Origin: an uncultured Rhodospirillaceae bacterium
GTDB taxonomy: Bacteria > Pseudomonadota > Alphaproteobacteria > Azospirillales > Azospirillaceae
Direction of reading: 5' to 3'
DNA: 64,000 bases
Assembly: GCA_937927415.1 (NCBI GenBank)
Contig: CALBDS010000031.1
Span: 62,001-126,000, forward strand
Shown here: in pieces, positions 48,757 through 58,047 of the stretch
Numbering within the stretch: position 1 is the stretch's first letter
Layout of the letters: every line of letters begins with the position of its first letter
Translations under genes and position numbers: made by a program
Notes under the pieces: model-generated
Told to the model about the DNA's origin: nothing
The model's database searches: none
Seen by the model: only the letters and a program-made list of their open reading frames with translations

Positions 48757-50474
48757 TGAGCCGTCTGACGACCCGTATCGCCGGCACCGCGGCGGCCCTC
48801 ACCTCCTTCGCGCCGCTGGCCGCCCTGGCGGCGTCCGTTGACGGCGCCGTGCAGAAGCAATCGACGAACTACGAAGCCATCGGCATGTTCCTGGCGTTCG
48901 TTCTGCTGACGCTGGGCATTACCTATTGGGCTGCCAAGCAGACCAAATCGGCCAAGGACTTCTATGCGGCCGGCGGCGGCATCACCGGCTTCCAGAACGG
49001 TCTGGCGATCGCGGGTGACTACATGTCCGCGGCGTCGTTCCTGGGCATTGCCGGTCTGGTGTACACCTCGGGCTTCGACGGTCTGATCTATTCGGTGGGC
49101 TGGCTGGTCGGCTGGCCGATCATCCTGTTCCTGATCGCCGAACGCCTGCGCAACCTGGGCAAGTACACCTTCGCCGACGTGGCGTCGTACCGCTTCCAGC
49201 AGACCCCGATCCGCACGCTGGCCGCCTGCGGCTCGCTGGCCACCGTGACCTTCTATCTGATCGCGCAGATGGTGGGTGCGGGCAAGCTGATCCAGCTGCT
49301 GTTCGGTCTGGACTATTTCGTCGCTCTGATCATCGTCGGCGTCATCATGATCGCCTACGTGACCTTCGGCGGCATGCTGGCCACCACCTGGGTGCAGATC
49401 ATCAAGGCGGTGATGCTGCTGTCGGGTGCGTCGTTCATGGCCATCATGATCCTGGCCCAGTTCGGCTTCTCGCCCGAAGCCCTGTTCACCAAGGCCACGC
49501 AGCTCCATGCCAAGGGTGGCTCGATCATGGCCCCCGGCTCGCTCATCCATGACCCGATCTCGGCGATCTCGCTGGGTATGGCGCTCATGTTCGGCACCGC
49601 CGGCCTGCCGCACATCCTGATGCGCTTCTTCACCGTGGCCGACGCCAAGGAAGCCCGCAAGTCGGTGTTCTACGCCACCGGCTTCATCGGCTACTTCTAC
49701 ATCCTGACCTTCATCATCGGCTTCGGCGCCATCGTGCTGCTGCTGGTGCCCGATGCCAACGGCGTCTATCCGTTCCTCGATGCCGCCAAGGTGGCCGCTG
49801 CCAACGGCGTCGTGAACCCGTCGATGATTATCGGTGGCTCCAACATGGCCGCCATCCACACCGCCAACGCGGTGGGCGGGTCGCTGTTCCTGGGCTTCAT
49901 CGCCGCCGTGGCCTTTGCCACCATCCTGGCGGTGGTTGCGGGCCTGACGCTGGCCGGCGCCTCGGCCGTGTCGCATGACCTGTACGCATCCGTCATCGCC
50001 AAGGGCCGCGTCAACGAACAGGACGAAATCCGCGTGTCGAAGATCACCACCGTGGTGATCGGCATCCTGGCGATCTTCCTGGGCGTGGCCTTCGAAAACC
50101 AGAACGTGGCCTTCATGGTCGGTTTGGCCTTCGTCATCGCCGCCTCGGCCAACTTCCCGATCCTGGTGATGTCGATGTTCTGGGGCAAGATGACCACCCG
50201 CGGCGCCGTCCTGGGCGGTGCCCTTGGTCTGGTCTCGGCGGTGGTGATGCTGGTCCTGGGTCCGACGGTGTGGGTTGCGGTGCTGGGCAACAAGGCCGCG
50301 ATCATCCCCTACGACAACCCCGGCCTGTTCTCCATCACCCTGTCGTTCCTCGGGATCTGGTTCTTCTCGATCACCGACAACAGCCCGCAGGCGGCTGAAG
50401 AACGCGAGAAGTTCAAGGCCCAGTACATCCGGTCGCAGACCGGCCTGGGTGCCGAAGGCGCTTCGGCCCACTAA
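48756..50474 (+). CDS. actP: Cation/acetate symporter ActP (sodium:solute symporter)
   Basis: 572 residues, about 13 membrane spans, SSS family. Typical pieces are KDFYAAGGGITGFQNGLAIA, GDYMSAASFLGIAGLVYTSG, GTAGLPHILMRFFTVADAKE (sodium-site region) and AGASAVSHDLYASVIAKGRV. The N-terminal segment ends in an Ala-rich signal-like stretch, as in E. coli ActP. It imports acetate and other short carboxylates. It is coupled to DUF485 upstream and followed by two terminator hairpins. Confidence 0.94.
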   Translation: MSRLTTRIAGTAAALTSFAPLAALAASVDGAVQKQSTNYEAIGMFLAFVLLTLGITYWAAKQTKSAKDFYAAGGGITGFQNGLAIAGDYMSAASFLGIAGLVYTSGFDGLIYSVGWLVGWPIILFLIAERLRNLGKYTFADVASYRFQQTPIRTLAACGSLATVTFYLIAQMVGAGKLIQLLFGLDYFVALIIVGVIMIAYVTFGGMLATTWVQIIKAVMLLSGASFMAIMILAQFGFSPEALFTKATQLHAKGGSIMAPGSLIHDPISAISLGMALMFGTAGLPHILMRFFTVADAKEARKSVFYATGFIGYFYILTFIIGFGAIVLLLVPDANGVYPFLDAAKVAAANGVVNPSMIIGGSNMAAIHTANAVGGSLFLGFIAAVAFATILAVVAGLTLAGASAVSHDLYASVIAKGRVNEQDEIRVSKITTVVIGILAIFLGVAFENQNVAFMVGLAFVIAASANFPILVMSMFWGKMTTRGAVLGGALGLVSAVVMLVLGPTVWVAVLGNKAAIIPYDNPGLFSITLSFLGIWFFSITDNSPQAAEEREKFKAQYIRSQTGLGAEGASAH

Positions 50475-50488
50475 CCGGCACCAAAAGC

Positions 50489-50570
50489 CGCACCACCTTC
50501 CGCGTCGCGTTGCGGTGGTGTAGTCTTCGGGCGCCCCAAGATCCATGGATCTTGGGGCGCCTTTTCTTTT
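50489..50570 (+). terminator. Double terminator after actP
   Basis: A first hairpin pairs CACCACC and CCGC with GCGG and TGGTG (50489-50519). A second is a perfect 30-base palindrome (50531-50560, arms GCGCCCCAAGATCCA and its complement) followed by CTTTTCTTTT. The next gene must restart or read through. Confidence 0.88.
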
Positions 50571-50613
50571 GCCCCTGTCCGTGCCGTTTGGCATTCGCGT
50601 TCCGGAGCCGGCC

Positions 50614-52428
50614 TTGCCCGAAGCCTTCGATTTTTCCGTCCCGCCCTTCGACCGGCTGACGCCGGCGGAACAGCAGCGGCTGACCCGTTCCCTCGACATC
50701 GGCGTCTACAGCCCCGGCGATGCCCTGATCGAATGCGACCACACCAGCGATTGCCTGTTCGTGGTGTTGAGCGGGCTGGTGCACGAGCGGTCGGCGGGGA
50801 CGGTGGTGGCCGCCTATGGTCCCAAGGACACCTTCGACATCCGCGCCCTGTTCACCGGGCCGGAACATGTGTTCGAAGCGGCGGACGATACGCTGTGCTA
50901 CCTGCTGCCCCGCGACGTGCTGCTGGAACTGGCGCGGGTGAATGAATCCTTCGGCGCCTATGTCTACCGTGATTTTGCCGAACGGCTGCAGGCGCTGGCC
51001 AGCCGCCGCGACACGCGGGAAATGGCGGCGCTGACCATGGCGACCATCCGCCAGGCCTACCTCCACCCGCCGGTGTTCCTGCCGTCCACCGCCAGCCTGC
51101 GCGACGCCGCCGTCGCCATGAAGGAGCAGCGGGCCACCGCCGTTCTGATCCGCCCCGACCAGGATGGGGGGCGCACCGGCATCGTCACCGGCACCGACCT
51201 GCGCGAACGGGTGATCGTGGACGGCTGCCCGGTCACCGATCCGGTGGGGCCGGTGGCGCGGTACGATCTGGTGTCGCTGGACCGGGATGATCTGCTGTTC
51301 AACGCGCTGGTGCTGATGACCAAGCATTCGGTGCGCCGGGTGGTCATCACCGAAAACGACGTCATCGTCGGGCTGTTGGAACAGGCGGACCTGCTGGGGG
51401 CGCTGTCCAACCATTCGCAGGTGGTGGCGCTGCAGGTGGAAAAGGCCGCCACCACCGATGATCTGGCCCGCGCCAGCGCCGACATGCTGACGCTGATCCG
51501 CACCCTGCACGCCACCGGGGTGAAGGTGCCGTTCATCGCCGAGCTGGTCACGGAGCTGAACCGCAAGATCTTCCGCCGCCTGTTCGAACTGCTGGCCCCG
51601 CCGGATCTGGTCGCCAACTCCTGCCTGATCGTCATGGGCAGCGAGGGGCGCGGGGAGCAGATCCTGAAAACCGATCAGGACAACGGCCTGATCCTGCGCG
51701 ACGGCTACACCTGCCCGGATCTGGAGCGGGTGACGGCGGAGTTCACCCGCATCCTGGTGTCGTTCGGCTATCCGCCGTGCCCCGGCAACATCATGGTGTC
51801 GAATCCGGAATGGACGCGCCCCCTGGCCGCCTACAAGGACGCGCTGTTCCATTGGATTCATCGGCCGGACGAGGCGGCACAGCTCAATCTGGCGATCTTC
51901 TTCGACGCCGAGGCGGTGGCCGGCGACCCGTCCCTGCTGACGGAGGCCAAGCATTACCTGTTGGACCGGCTGTCGGACAACCAGGGCTTCTTTTCCCATT
52001 TCGCCCGGCCGGTGCTGGCGTTCGACACGCCGACCGGCCTGTTCGGCGGGCTGTTCGAGCGCAAGAACGCCCAGCCCATCGATATCAAGAAGGCGGCGAT
52101 CTTCCCCATCGTCCACGGCATCCGCGCGCTGGCGTTGGAAAAGCATCTGGTGCCCACCAACACCACACAGCGCATCTGGACCCTGGCCGACAAGGGGCTG
52201 ATGGAGCGTGATTTCGCGGGCGATCTGGCGGAAGCCTTCGCCTTCCTCTCCACCCTGCGGCTCAAGGCGCGGGTGGACAGCGACGGGGCGGAGGACGGCA
52301 CCATCGACAATTCGGTCCGGCCCGCCGAAATGTCGAAGATGGACCGCGATCAGTTCAATGATTGTCTGGCGCTGGTCAAGAAGTTCAAGGAGTTCATTTC
52401 CTATCACTTTCATCTCAACATGCATTGA
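50614..52428 (+). CDS. cNMP-binding/CBS/DUF294 nucleotidyltransferase-like regulator
   Basis: About 604 residues. An N-terminal cyclic-nucleotide-binding-like fold (about 10-120: DIGVYSPGDALIECDHTSDC, LFVVLSGLVHERS) is followed by a CBS pair (about 150-275). Then comes the DUF294 nucleotidyltransferase core GSEGRGEQILKTDQDNGLIL near 342 and a DUF294 C-terminal helical domain (FFSHFARPVLAF, IDIKKAAIFPIVHGIRALAL). It is similar to GlnD-type uridylyltransferase heads and commonly follows actP, suggesting control of acetate uptake or metabolism. An ATG at 50545 lies inside the actP terminator, so TTG 50614 with GGAG upstream is preferred. Confidence 0.85.
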   Translation: MPEAFDFSVPPFDRLTPAEQQRLTRSLDIGVYSPGDALIECDHTSDCLFVVLSGLVHERSAGTVVAAYGPKDTFDIRALFTGPEHVFEAADDTLCYLLPRDVLLELARVNESFGAYVYRDFAERLQALASRRDTREMAALTMATIRQAYLHPPVFLPSTASLRDAAVAMKEQRATAVLIRPDQDGGRTGIVTGTDLRERVIVDGCPVTDPVGPVARYDLVSLDRDDLLFNALVLMTKHSVRRVVITENDVIVGLLEQADLLGALSNHSQVVALQVEKAATTDDLARASADMLTLIRTLHATGVKVPFIAELVTELNRKIFRRLFELLAPPDLVANSCLIVMGSEGRGEQILKTDQDNGLILRDGYTCPDLERVTAEFTRILVSFGYPPCPGNIMVSNPEWTRPLAAYKDALFHWIHRPDEAAQLNLAIFFDAEAVAGDPSLLTEAKHYLLDRLSDNQGFFSHFARPVLAFDTPTGLFGGLFERKNAQPIDIKKAAIFPIVHGIRALALEKHLVPTNTTQRIWTLADKGLMERDFAGDLAEAFAFLSTLRLKARVDSDGAEDGTIDNSVRPAEMSKMDRDQFNDCLALVKKFKEFISYHFHLNMH

Positions 52429-52439
52429 CGGGGGTGGCG

Positions 52440-52979
52440 ATGCTGAGCGATCTGAAGGCGCGGCTGAAGGGCCAGCACCTGACCGATCCCGAATACGCTT
52501 TTCTGCTGTCCGACGAGGCGTTGGACGAGTGCGTCGTCATCCAGTGCGAGGCCACGTCGTTCGACGCGGCCAAGGCGGATCTGCGGACGGTGGCGGCGGT
52601 GCGGGTGCGGGGCAACCGCATCCTGACCAGCCAGCATATCCAGGAATCCTTCTGGCCCACCGAACCGGCGGAACCGGCCCTGGGGCGGGTGCTGCACTTC
52701 ATCGGCAACCGGCCGCTGGTGGGCTTTGTGGTCGGTTTTTCCGGTGATCTGCTGGACCGCTATGTGCAGCCGATGATCGGCATCCCGCTTCCCAACCGCC
52801 GCATCGACGTGTCGGAGCTGTATTACAGCAGCCGGACCCGGGTGCCGGGCAAGAACGCCGTCGATCTGCGGCTGGATTCCATTCTGAGCGCCTTGGGGCT
52901 GCCGGAACGCACCTCCCCCGGCGCCTATGGCACGGCGGTGGCGGTGGCCATGGCCTATGTGCGGCTGCGGGCGGTTTAA
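52440..52979 (+). CDS. DnaQ-like exonuclease-fold protein lacking catalytic residues
   Basis: 179 residues in the usual place of a 3'-5' exonuclease behind the DUF294 gene. The fold is recognisable (VVIQCEATSFDAAKADLRTV, then NRPLVGFVVGFSGDLLDRYV, then YGTAVAVAMAYVRL). The active sites are gone. DxE of motif I reads QCE, HNxxFD of motif II reads FVVGFS, and the His and Asp of motif III are replaced by Ala or Tyr. It is probably a binding or structural protein. GGGGG precedes ATG 52440, 11 bases after the DUF294 gene, so it is co-transcribed. Confidence 0.75.
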   Translation: MLSDLKARLKGQHLTDPEYAFLLSDEALDECVVIQCEATSFDAAKADLRTVAAVRVRGNRILTSQHIQESFWPTEPAEPALGRVLHFIGNRPLVGFVVGFSGDLLDRYVQPMIGIPLPNRRIDVSELYYSSRTRVPGKNAVDLRLDSILSALGLPERTSPGAYGTAVAVAMAYVRLRAV

Positions 52980-53015
52980 GAGCGGCGTGCCTCCATCGGA
53001 GGCACGGCCGCTCTT
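52978..53015 (+). terminator. Hairpin at the end of the DUF294-exonuclease operon
   Basis: AAGAGCGGC and TGCCTCC pair with GGAGGCA and GCCGCTCTT. The stop codon overlaps the base of the stem, and no T-run follows. Confidence 0.5.
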
Positions 53016-53066
53016 GGCGGTCATTGAGGCCGCGGCCAAGGGCGCGGATGCGCCCGCCCGGCGAGG

Positions 53067-53118
53067 GCTGAATAAAAGCGAGACGATTGTGCCTCACATC
53101 TGAGGCGCAATCGTCTCG
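53067..53118 (-). terminator. Terminator of the HisKA_2 kinase gene
   Basis: Eighteen-base arms (53079-53096 and 53101-53118; CGAGACGATTG...GCCTCA) with one wobble pair are followed on the minus strand by CTTTTATTC. Confidence 0.8.
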
Positions 53119-53133
53119 GGGGCGTAACCGCCG

Positions 53134-54711
53134 TTACGCGGCGTGCGCTTTTGCCGCCGGGGGTGGCAGGCTGATGAGGAAGGCGGTGCCGCCGTTCCGT
53201 TCGATGGTCAGGGTCGCCCCCGCCTGGGTGGCCAGCGACTGCACCAGAATCAGGCCCAGCCCCTTTTCCTGGGCCGTCACCGCCCCCCGTCCGACGCCGA
53301 GGTGGGCGGGCAGGCCGATGCCGTCATCCTCCACCCGCAAGATCACGCCCCCCTCCGGCCCCGGCGGGGCCAGGGTGACGCCGATGTGCCCTTCGCCCCC
53401 ATCGGGGTGGGTGCCGTTGGGATAGCCGTGGCGCAGGGCGTTCGACACCAGTTCGCTGGCGATCATCGCCAGCGGCATGGCCCGGTCCACGTCCATGGTC
53501 CAGGGTTCGGCCGCCACCGTCAGCCGCACGGCGCTGGGACCGGCGGACCGCAGCAGCCGGCCGCACAGGTGCTGCAGATAATCGGCAAGATCGATCCGCG
53601 CCGGCTCTTCCGAGCGGTAGAGCAGTTCATGAACCAGGCTCATGGACTGGATGCGCCGCAGGCTTTCGTCGAAGACGTCGCGCATGGACCCGTCCAGACG
53701 CCCCGCCTGAAGCCGCAGCAGGCTGCAAATGACCTGAAGATTGTTTTTGACCCGGTGCTGCACCTCTTTCAGCAGGATTTCCTTGTCGGCCAGGGCGTGT
53801 TCCAGACGGGCGTTCGCTTCGGTCAGTTCCGCCGTGCGCCGGGCAACCCGTTCGCCCAGCGAATCATAAGCCCGTTGCAGCGCGTCTTCGGCCTCCTGCT
53901 CCCGGCGGGCGCGGTGCAGGGCGACCAGACCGATGGCGGCGGTCATCAGGATCGTGCCGGCGCCATAGGTGATGTATTCCGCCAACCGACCGCGCCATGG
54001 TGCCAGCACCGCATCCCGGTCAACGCTCATCCGCACGGTCAGGGGATATCCGGGAACCTCGCGGCTGGCGGTCAGACCGGCCTCGCCGTCGGTGGCGGTG
54101 TCCGGCGGCGATTGCGTGGACACGCGGGCCAGCAGGGCGCCGCCGGGGCCGGTCAGTTCCACCGTTCCCGGTGCTGCCGGCGGCGGGTGCAGTGCCGCTT
54201 CCACCGCCGCCCCGGTCAGGGCGACCGCGGCATAGCCGTTGCCGAAACCGTCGGGTCCGGTCCGCGGGCGGGCCAGAATCAGCGGCGGCTCGGTCCCTGC
54301 CGGGCTTGCCGCGGCCCGCAACACAACCGGCTGACCATTGGCCGCCCGCAGCGCGGCCAGCAGGGTGCCGCCATCAACCGGGGGGGGGCGGGGCGAGGGC
54401 GGCCGGGGGCGGCCGGAGTCGTCGCCGCTCCAGACCCCTTCCACCGGGGCGGCCGGCGGCGTGGAGGGGAGCGATGGGTCGTGCAGCGCCCCGTCGCCGG
54501 TCATCAGCAGCCGGGCGGTCCGCTCGGCCAGCAGGCGGCTGCCGGTGTCGGCAGCCAGCCGGGCGGCGGCCAGGGTCTGTTCGCGGTCGCGCAGCACCAC
54601 CAGCCCCAACAGGGCGATGGTCACCAGAAAGGCGATGGTGCAGGCCAGCAGGATCAGCACCCCACCGGGCACGCGGTAGAACAGGCGGGAACGCAAGGTG
54701 CGCAGGGGCAT
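53134..54711 (-). CDS. Membrane sensor histidine kinase, HisKA_2 (HWE-like) class
   Basis: 525 residues. TM1 is at about 18-41, followed by a periplasmic sensor region of about 200 residues that is rich in proline and has a PDC/Cache-like look. TM2 is at about 247-266 (ITYGAGTILMTAAIGLVALH). A coiled coil then leads to the HisKA_2 phospho-site KEVQHRVKNNLQVICSLLRL. HATPase contains IASELVSNALRHGYP and ends DDGIGLP and GLGLILVQSLATQAGA. This kinase class often signals to single-domain response regulators such as those of the general stress response. No partner regulator is adjacent. Confidence 0.9.
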   Translation of the reverse strand: MPLRTLRSRLFYRVPGGVLILLACTIAFLVTIALLGLVVLRDREQTLAAARLAADTGSRLLAERTARLLMTGDGALHDPSLPSTPPAAPVEGVWSGDDSGRPRPPSPRPPPVDGGTLLAALRAANGQPVVLRAAASPAGTEPPLILARPRTGPDGFGNGYAAVALTGAAVEAALHPPPAAPGTVELTGPGGALLARVSTQSPPDTATDGEAGLTASREVPGYPLTVRMSVDRDAVLAPWRGRLAEYITYGAGTILMTAAIGLVALHRARREQEAEDALQRAYDSLGERVARRTAELTEANARLEHALADKEILLKEVQHRVKNNLQVICSLLRLQAGRLDGSMRDVFDESLRRIQSMSLVHELLYRSEEPARIDLADYLQHLCGRLLRSAGPSAVRLTVAAEPWTMDVDRAMPLAMIASELVSNALRHGYPNGTHPDGGEGHIGVTLAPPGPEGGVILRVEDDGIGLPAHLGVGRGAVTAQEKGLGLILVQSLATQAGATLTIERNGGTAFLISLPPPAAKAHAA

Positions 54712-54874
54712 CGGGACGGCACGGAAAACGGTCGCGGGAACGGTGCTTCACAGGTGAGCATCCGCCCGGATCCCGCCAATCCCCCCGTTGGAAGGGGCAT
54801 GGGGCAAAGGGTTGATCTCTTTCGGGGCGCTGGTAATGTCGGGGCGGAACAGGCCGGACAGGAAGCGGATCATC

Positions 54875-55966
<1,092 letters not shown>

Positions 55967-55973
55967 ACAGGTT

Positions 55974-56573
55974 TTAGCCTTTCAGGAAGCGGGCGACCTC
56001 GGCGGGCAGGGCGCCCGCCTGGGCCAGCAGCCGCGCCTTCAGAATCAGGGTCACCGCCAGAGCGTCGGTGATCCGCCCGTCCATCGCCATGGCGAAGGCC
56101 TCGGAAAAGGGAACGCGGCGGATCTGCAGCTCCTCGGTGTCGTCGGGGCTGGCGATTCCCTCCTCCAGATCCCAGGCCAGGAAGCCATGAGCCACCTCGT
56201 CCGTCACGCTGTTGGACAGGTGCAGGGTGGCCAGCGGGTGCCAATGGCGGGCGTTCAGGCCGGTTTCTTCCGCCAGTTCGCGCTGGGCCGATTCGACCGG
56301 CGGAACACCCAGCTTGCCGCCCCCCTCGGGGATTTCCCAGCTATAGGCCTTCAGGGGAAAACGGTACTGCCCCACCAGCAGGGTGTTGCCCTGCTCATCG
56401 ATGGGCAGGATGCCGGTGGCCACGCTTTTCATGTGGACCACGCCATAGATGCCGGGCTTGCCCGCCGGGTTCAGAACATCGTGTTCGGTGACGGCGATCC
56501 AGGGATTGTCATAGATCGGCTTGCTCAGCAGAACGGTCCAGGGATTGCCGGTCTTGGATGTCGGCACGGCCAT
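55974..56573 (-). CDS. Nudix hydrolase, ADP-ribose pyrophosphatase-like
   Basis: 199 residues. A Nudix box GGKLGVPPVESAQRELAEET with G following is preceded by QYRFPLKAYSWEIPEGG, the pattern of the NudF/NUDT5 group that splits ADP-ribose to AMP and ribose-5-phosphate. SNSVTDEVAHGFLAWDLEEG is the usual downstream motif. AAAAGGAAC precedes the ATG. It converges on mtnA with 7 bases between stops. Confidence 0.88.
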   Translation of the reverse strand: MAVPTSKTGNPWTVLLSKPIYDNPWIAVTEHDVLNPAGKPGIYGVVHMKSVATGILPIDEQGNTLLVGQYRFPLKAYSWEIPEGGGKLGVPPVESAQRELAEETGLNARHWHPLATLHLSNSVTDEVAHGFLAWDLEEGIASPDDTEELQIRRVPFSEAFAMAMDGRITDALAVTLILKARLLAQAGALPAEVARFLKG

Positions 56574-56952
56574 GTTCCTTTTGAAAAGCCCCCCTTGGTG
56601 GGGCGCGGGGTGTCGCCGGCCTTATCATAAGGGATCGGATGACAGCCCGGCAACGTGCCGTGGTCTGCGTGTTTCATTTTCATAAAATTGTCGAAAAACA
56701 AGAGGAGCTATCAAGGTTAATCGAGATCAAATGGTTAAAATACCGTTTATTGACGGGCGGCGGGGGTGGGTGTAACACTCTCTATCAAGGTAAAGTGTCA
56801 CGTTCGATTTGGTTGTTTTGTGACGGCTTTGCGTGATTGACGGCGGGGTGGCTTTTTGACTTGTCCTATGCGCGACAATTTGCCGCTTCTGGGGGACGCG
56901 GGTGGTGCCGGGCGCAGGACATACGCCGTTTCAGGGGTGAAAGGGGGCAACC
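56574..56952 (+). other. AT-richer upstream region of the orphan methyltransferase gene
   Basis: This stretch has no convincing gene. It contains a candidate promoter (56750-56778), two copies of CTATCAAGGT (56708-56717 and 56782-56791) that flank it, and ACACT/AGTGT half-sites just beyond the -10. The composition differs sharply from the surrounding coding DNA. A 65-residue frame starting at 56639 has no recognisable features. Confidence 0.4.
56750..56778 (+). promoter_or_regulatory. Candidate promoter of the orphan methyltransferase gene
   Basis: TTGACG (56750-56755), 17 bases, then TAACAC (56773-56778), leaving a leader of about 170 bases before the GTG start. Confidence 0.35.
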
Positions 56953-58014
56953 GTGCATCCGCGTGAGATCGAACGGTGGCTGAACCCCGACTGGCGGGCG
57001 AAGCTGCTGGCATGGTGGGAGGGGTACGACCTTTCCGTCCTGCAAAAAAAGGCGCGCGTCGCCCGGCAATCCGTGAACGACCGCCGCTCTTACCTGCGCC
57101 GTGGCGGGGTGGGTGCCCACGCCGATCTGGCCCTGGCCGCGGCCGGGGGGGCCGCCGTTGCCGCGGCTGCCCAACCCGCCGCCCCGCCCCTATCCCCGGA
57201 AGAGGCGGAGGAGCGCGGGCTGGAAGGGCAGCAGCTTGACCGCCGCGGCTGGCCGGTGTGGTCGGTGGAACGGGTGCGCGGCGCACAGATGCTGTGGGGG
57301 GAGGGGTTCACCGGCCCCGGTGATGCCCACTGGATGGTCGATGCGGTGCGCCCCTTCGGCCTCAACCCGTCCAAATCGGTTCTCGATCTGGCCGCCGGGC
57401 TGGGCGGGGTGGCGCGGGCCATCGTGAACGCCTTCGACACCTGGGTCACGGGGCTGGAGCCGTCGCCGCTGCTGGCGCGCATGGCCATGCGCCGGTCGCA
57501 GACCCAGGGGATGGACCGCAAGGCGCCGGTCATCCATTACGATCCCGAACATTTCCGCCCGGCCGGCACCTATGATCTGGTCCTGGCCGACCGCATCATT
57601 CACCGGGTTCGGGACAAGGATTTCTTCCTGGACAATGTGTCGGAATGCCTGAAGCCCAAGGGCAGCGCCCTGTTCATGGATTATGTGATCGACGGCACTC
57701 CGAATTCCTGGGATTCCTGGAACGCGTGGAAGGAGGAGGAACCCCTCGACCTCTTTCCCTGGACCACCAAGCGCATGGTGGATGAACTGACCCAGCGCAA
57801 TCTGGATGTCCGCATCGGGGAGGATCTGACCCAGATCCATCGGGCGCAGGTGCTGGAACGGGTGCGGCAATTGTCGGAGCGCATCGAACACACCCCCCCG
57901 GACGGACGGCTGTTCGCCGGTCTGGCGCGCGAGTTGTCCCTGTGGTGGGCGCGTCTGCAGGTTCTGGGCCGGGGTTTGAGCTTTTACCGTTTCGTGGCGC
58001 TCAAGCCGTCGTAA
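56953..58014 (+). CDS. SAM-dependent methyltransferase, orphan
   Basis: 353 residues from GTG 56953 behind AAAGGGGG. The N-terminal 120 residues are unusual: PREIERWLNPDWRAKLLAWW opens a helical part, then comes an Ala/Pro linker. The SAM fold begins SKSVLDLAAGLGGVARAIVN and continues VTGLEPSPLLARMAMRR, DLVLADRIIHRVRDKDFFLD and LKPKGSALFMDYVID. The pattern resembles small-molecule C/O/N-methyltransferases of the UbiE type, but the substrate is unknown. The long AT-rich leader suggests regulation. Confidence 0.8.
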   Translation: MHPREIERWLNPDWRAKLLAWWEGYDLSVLQKKARVARQSVNDRRSYLRRGGVGAHADLALAAAGGAAVAAAAQPAAPPLSPEEAEERGLEGQQLDRRGWPVWSVERVRGAQMLWGEGFTGPGDAHWMVDAVRPFGLNPSKSVLDLAAGLGGVARAIVNAFDTWVTGLEPSPLLARMAMRRSQTQGMDRKAPVIHYDPEHFRPAGTYDLVLADRIIHRVRDKDFFLDNVSECLKPKGSALFMDYVIDGTPNSWDSWNAWKEEEPLDLFPWTTKRMVDELTQRNLDVRIGEDLTQIHRAQVLERVRQLSERIEHTPPDGRLFAGLARELSLWWARLQVLGRGLSFYRFVALKPS

Positions 58015-58047
58015 GTCCCCGTCGTAAGACCCGGGCCGGGGGCCGGA

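Noticed and set aside
50545..50613. ATG at 50545 as start of the DUF294 gene
   Set aside because: It is the centre of a perfect 30-base terminator palindrome that ends actP.
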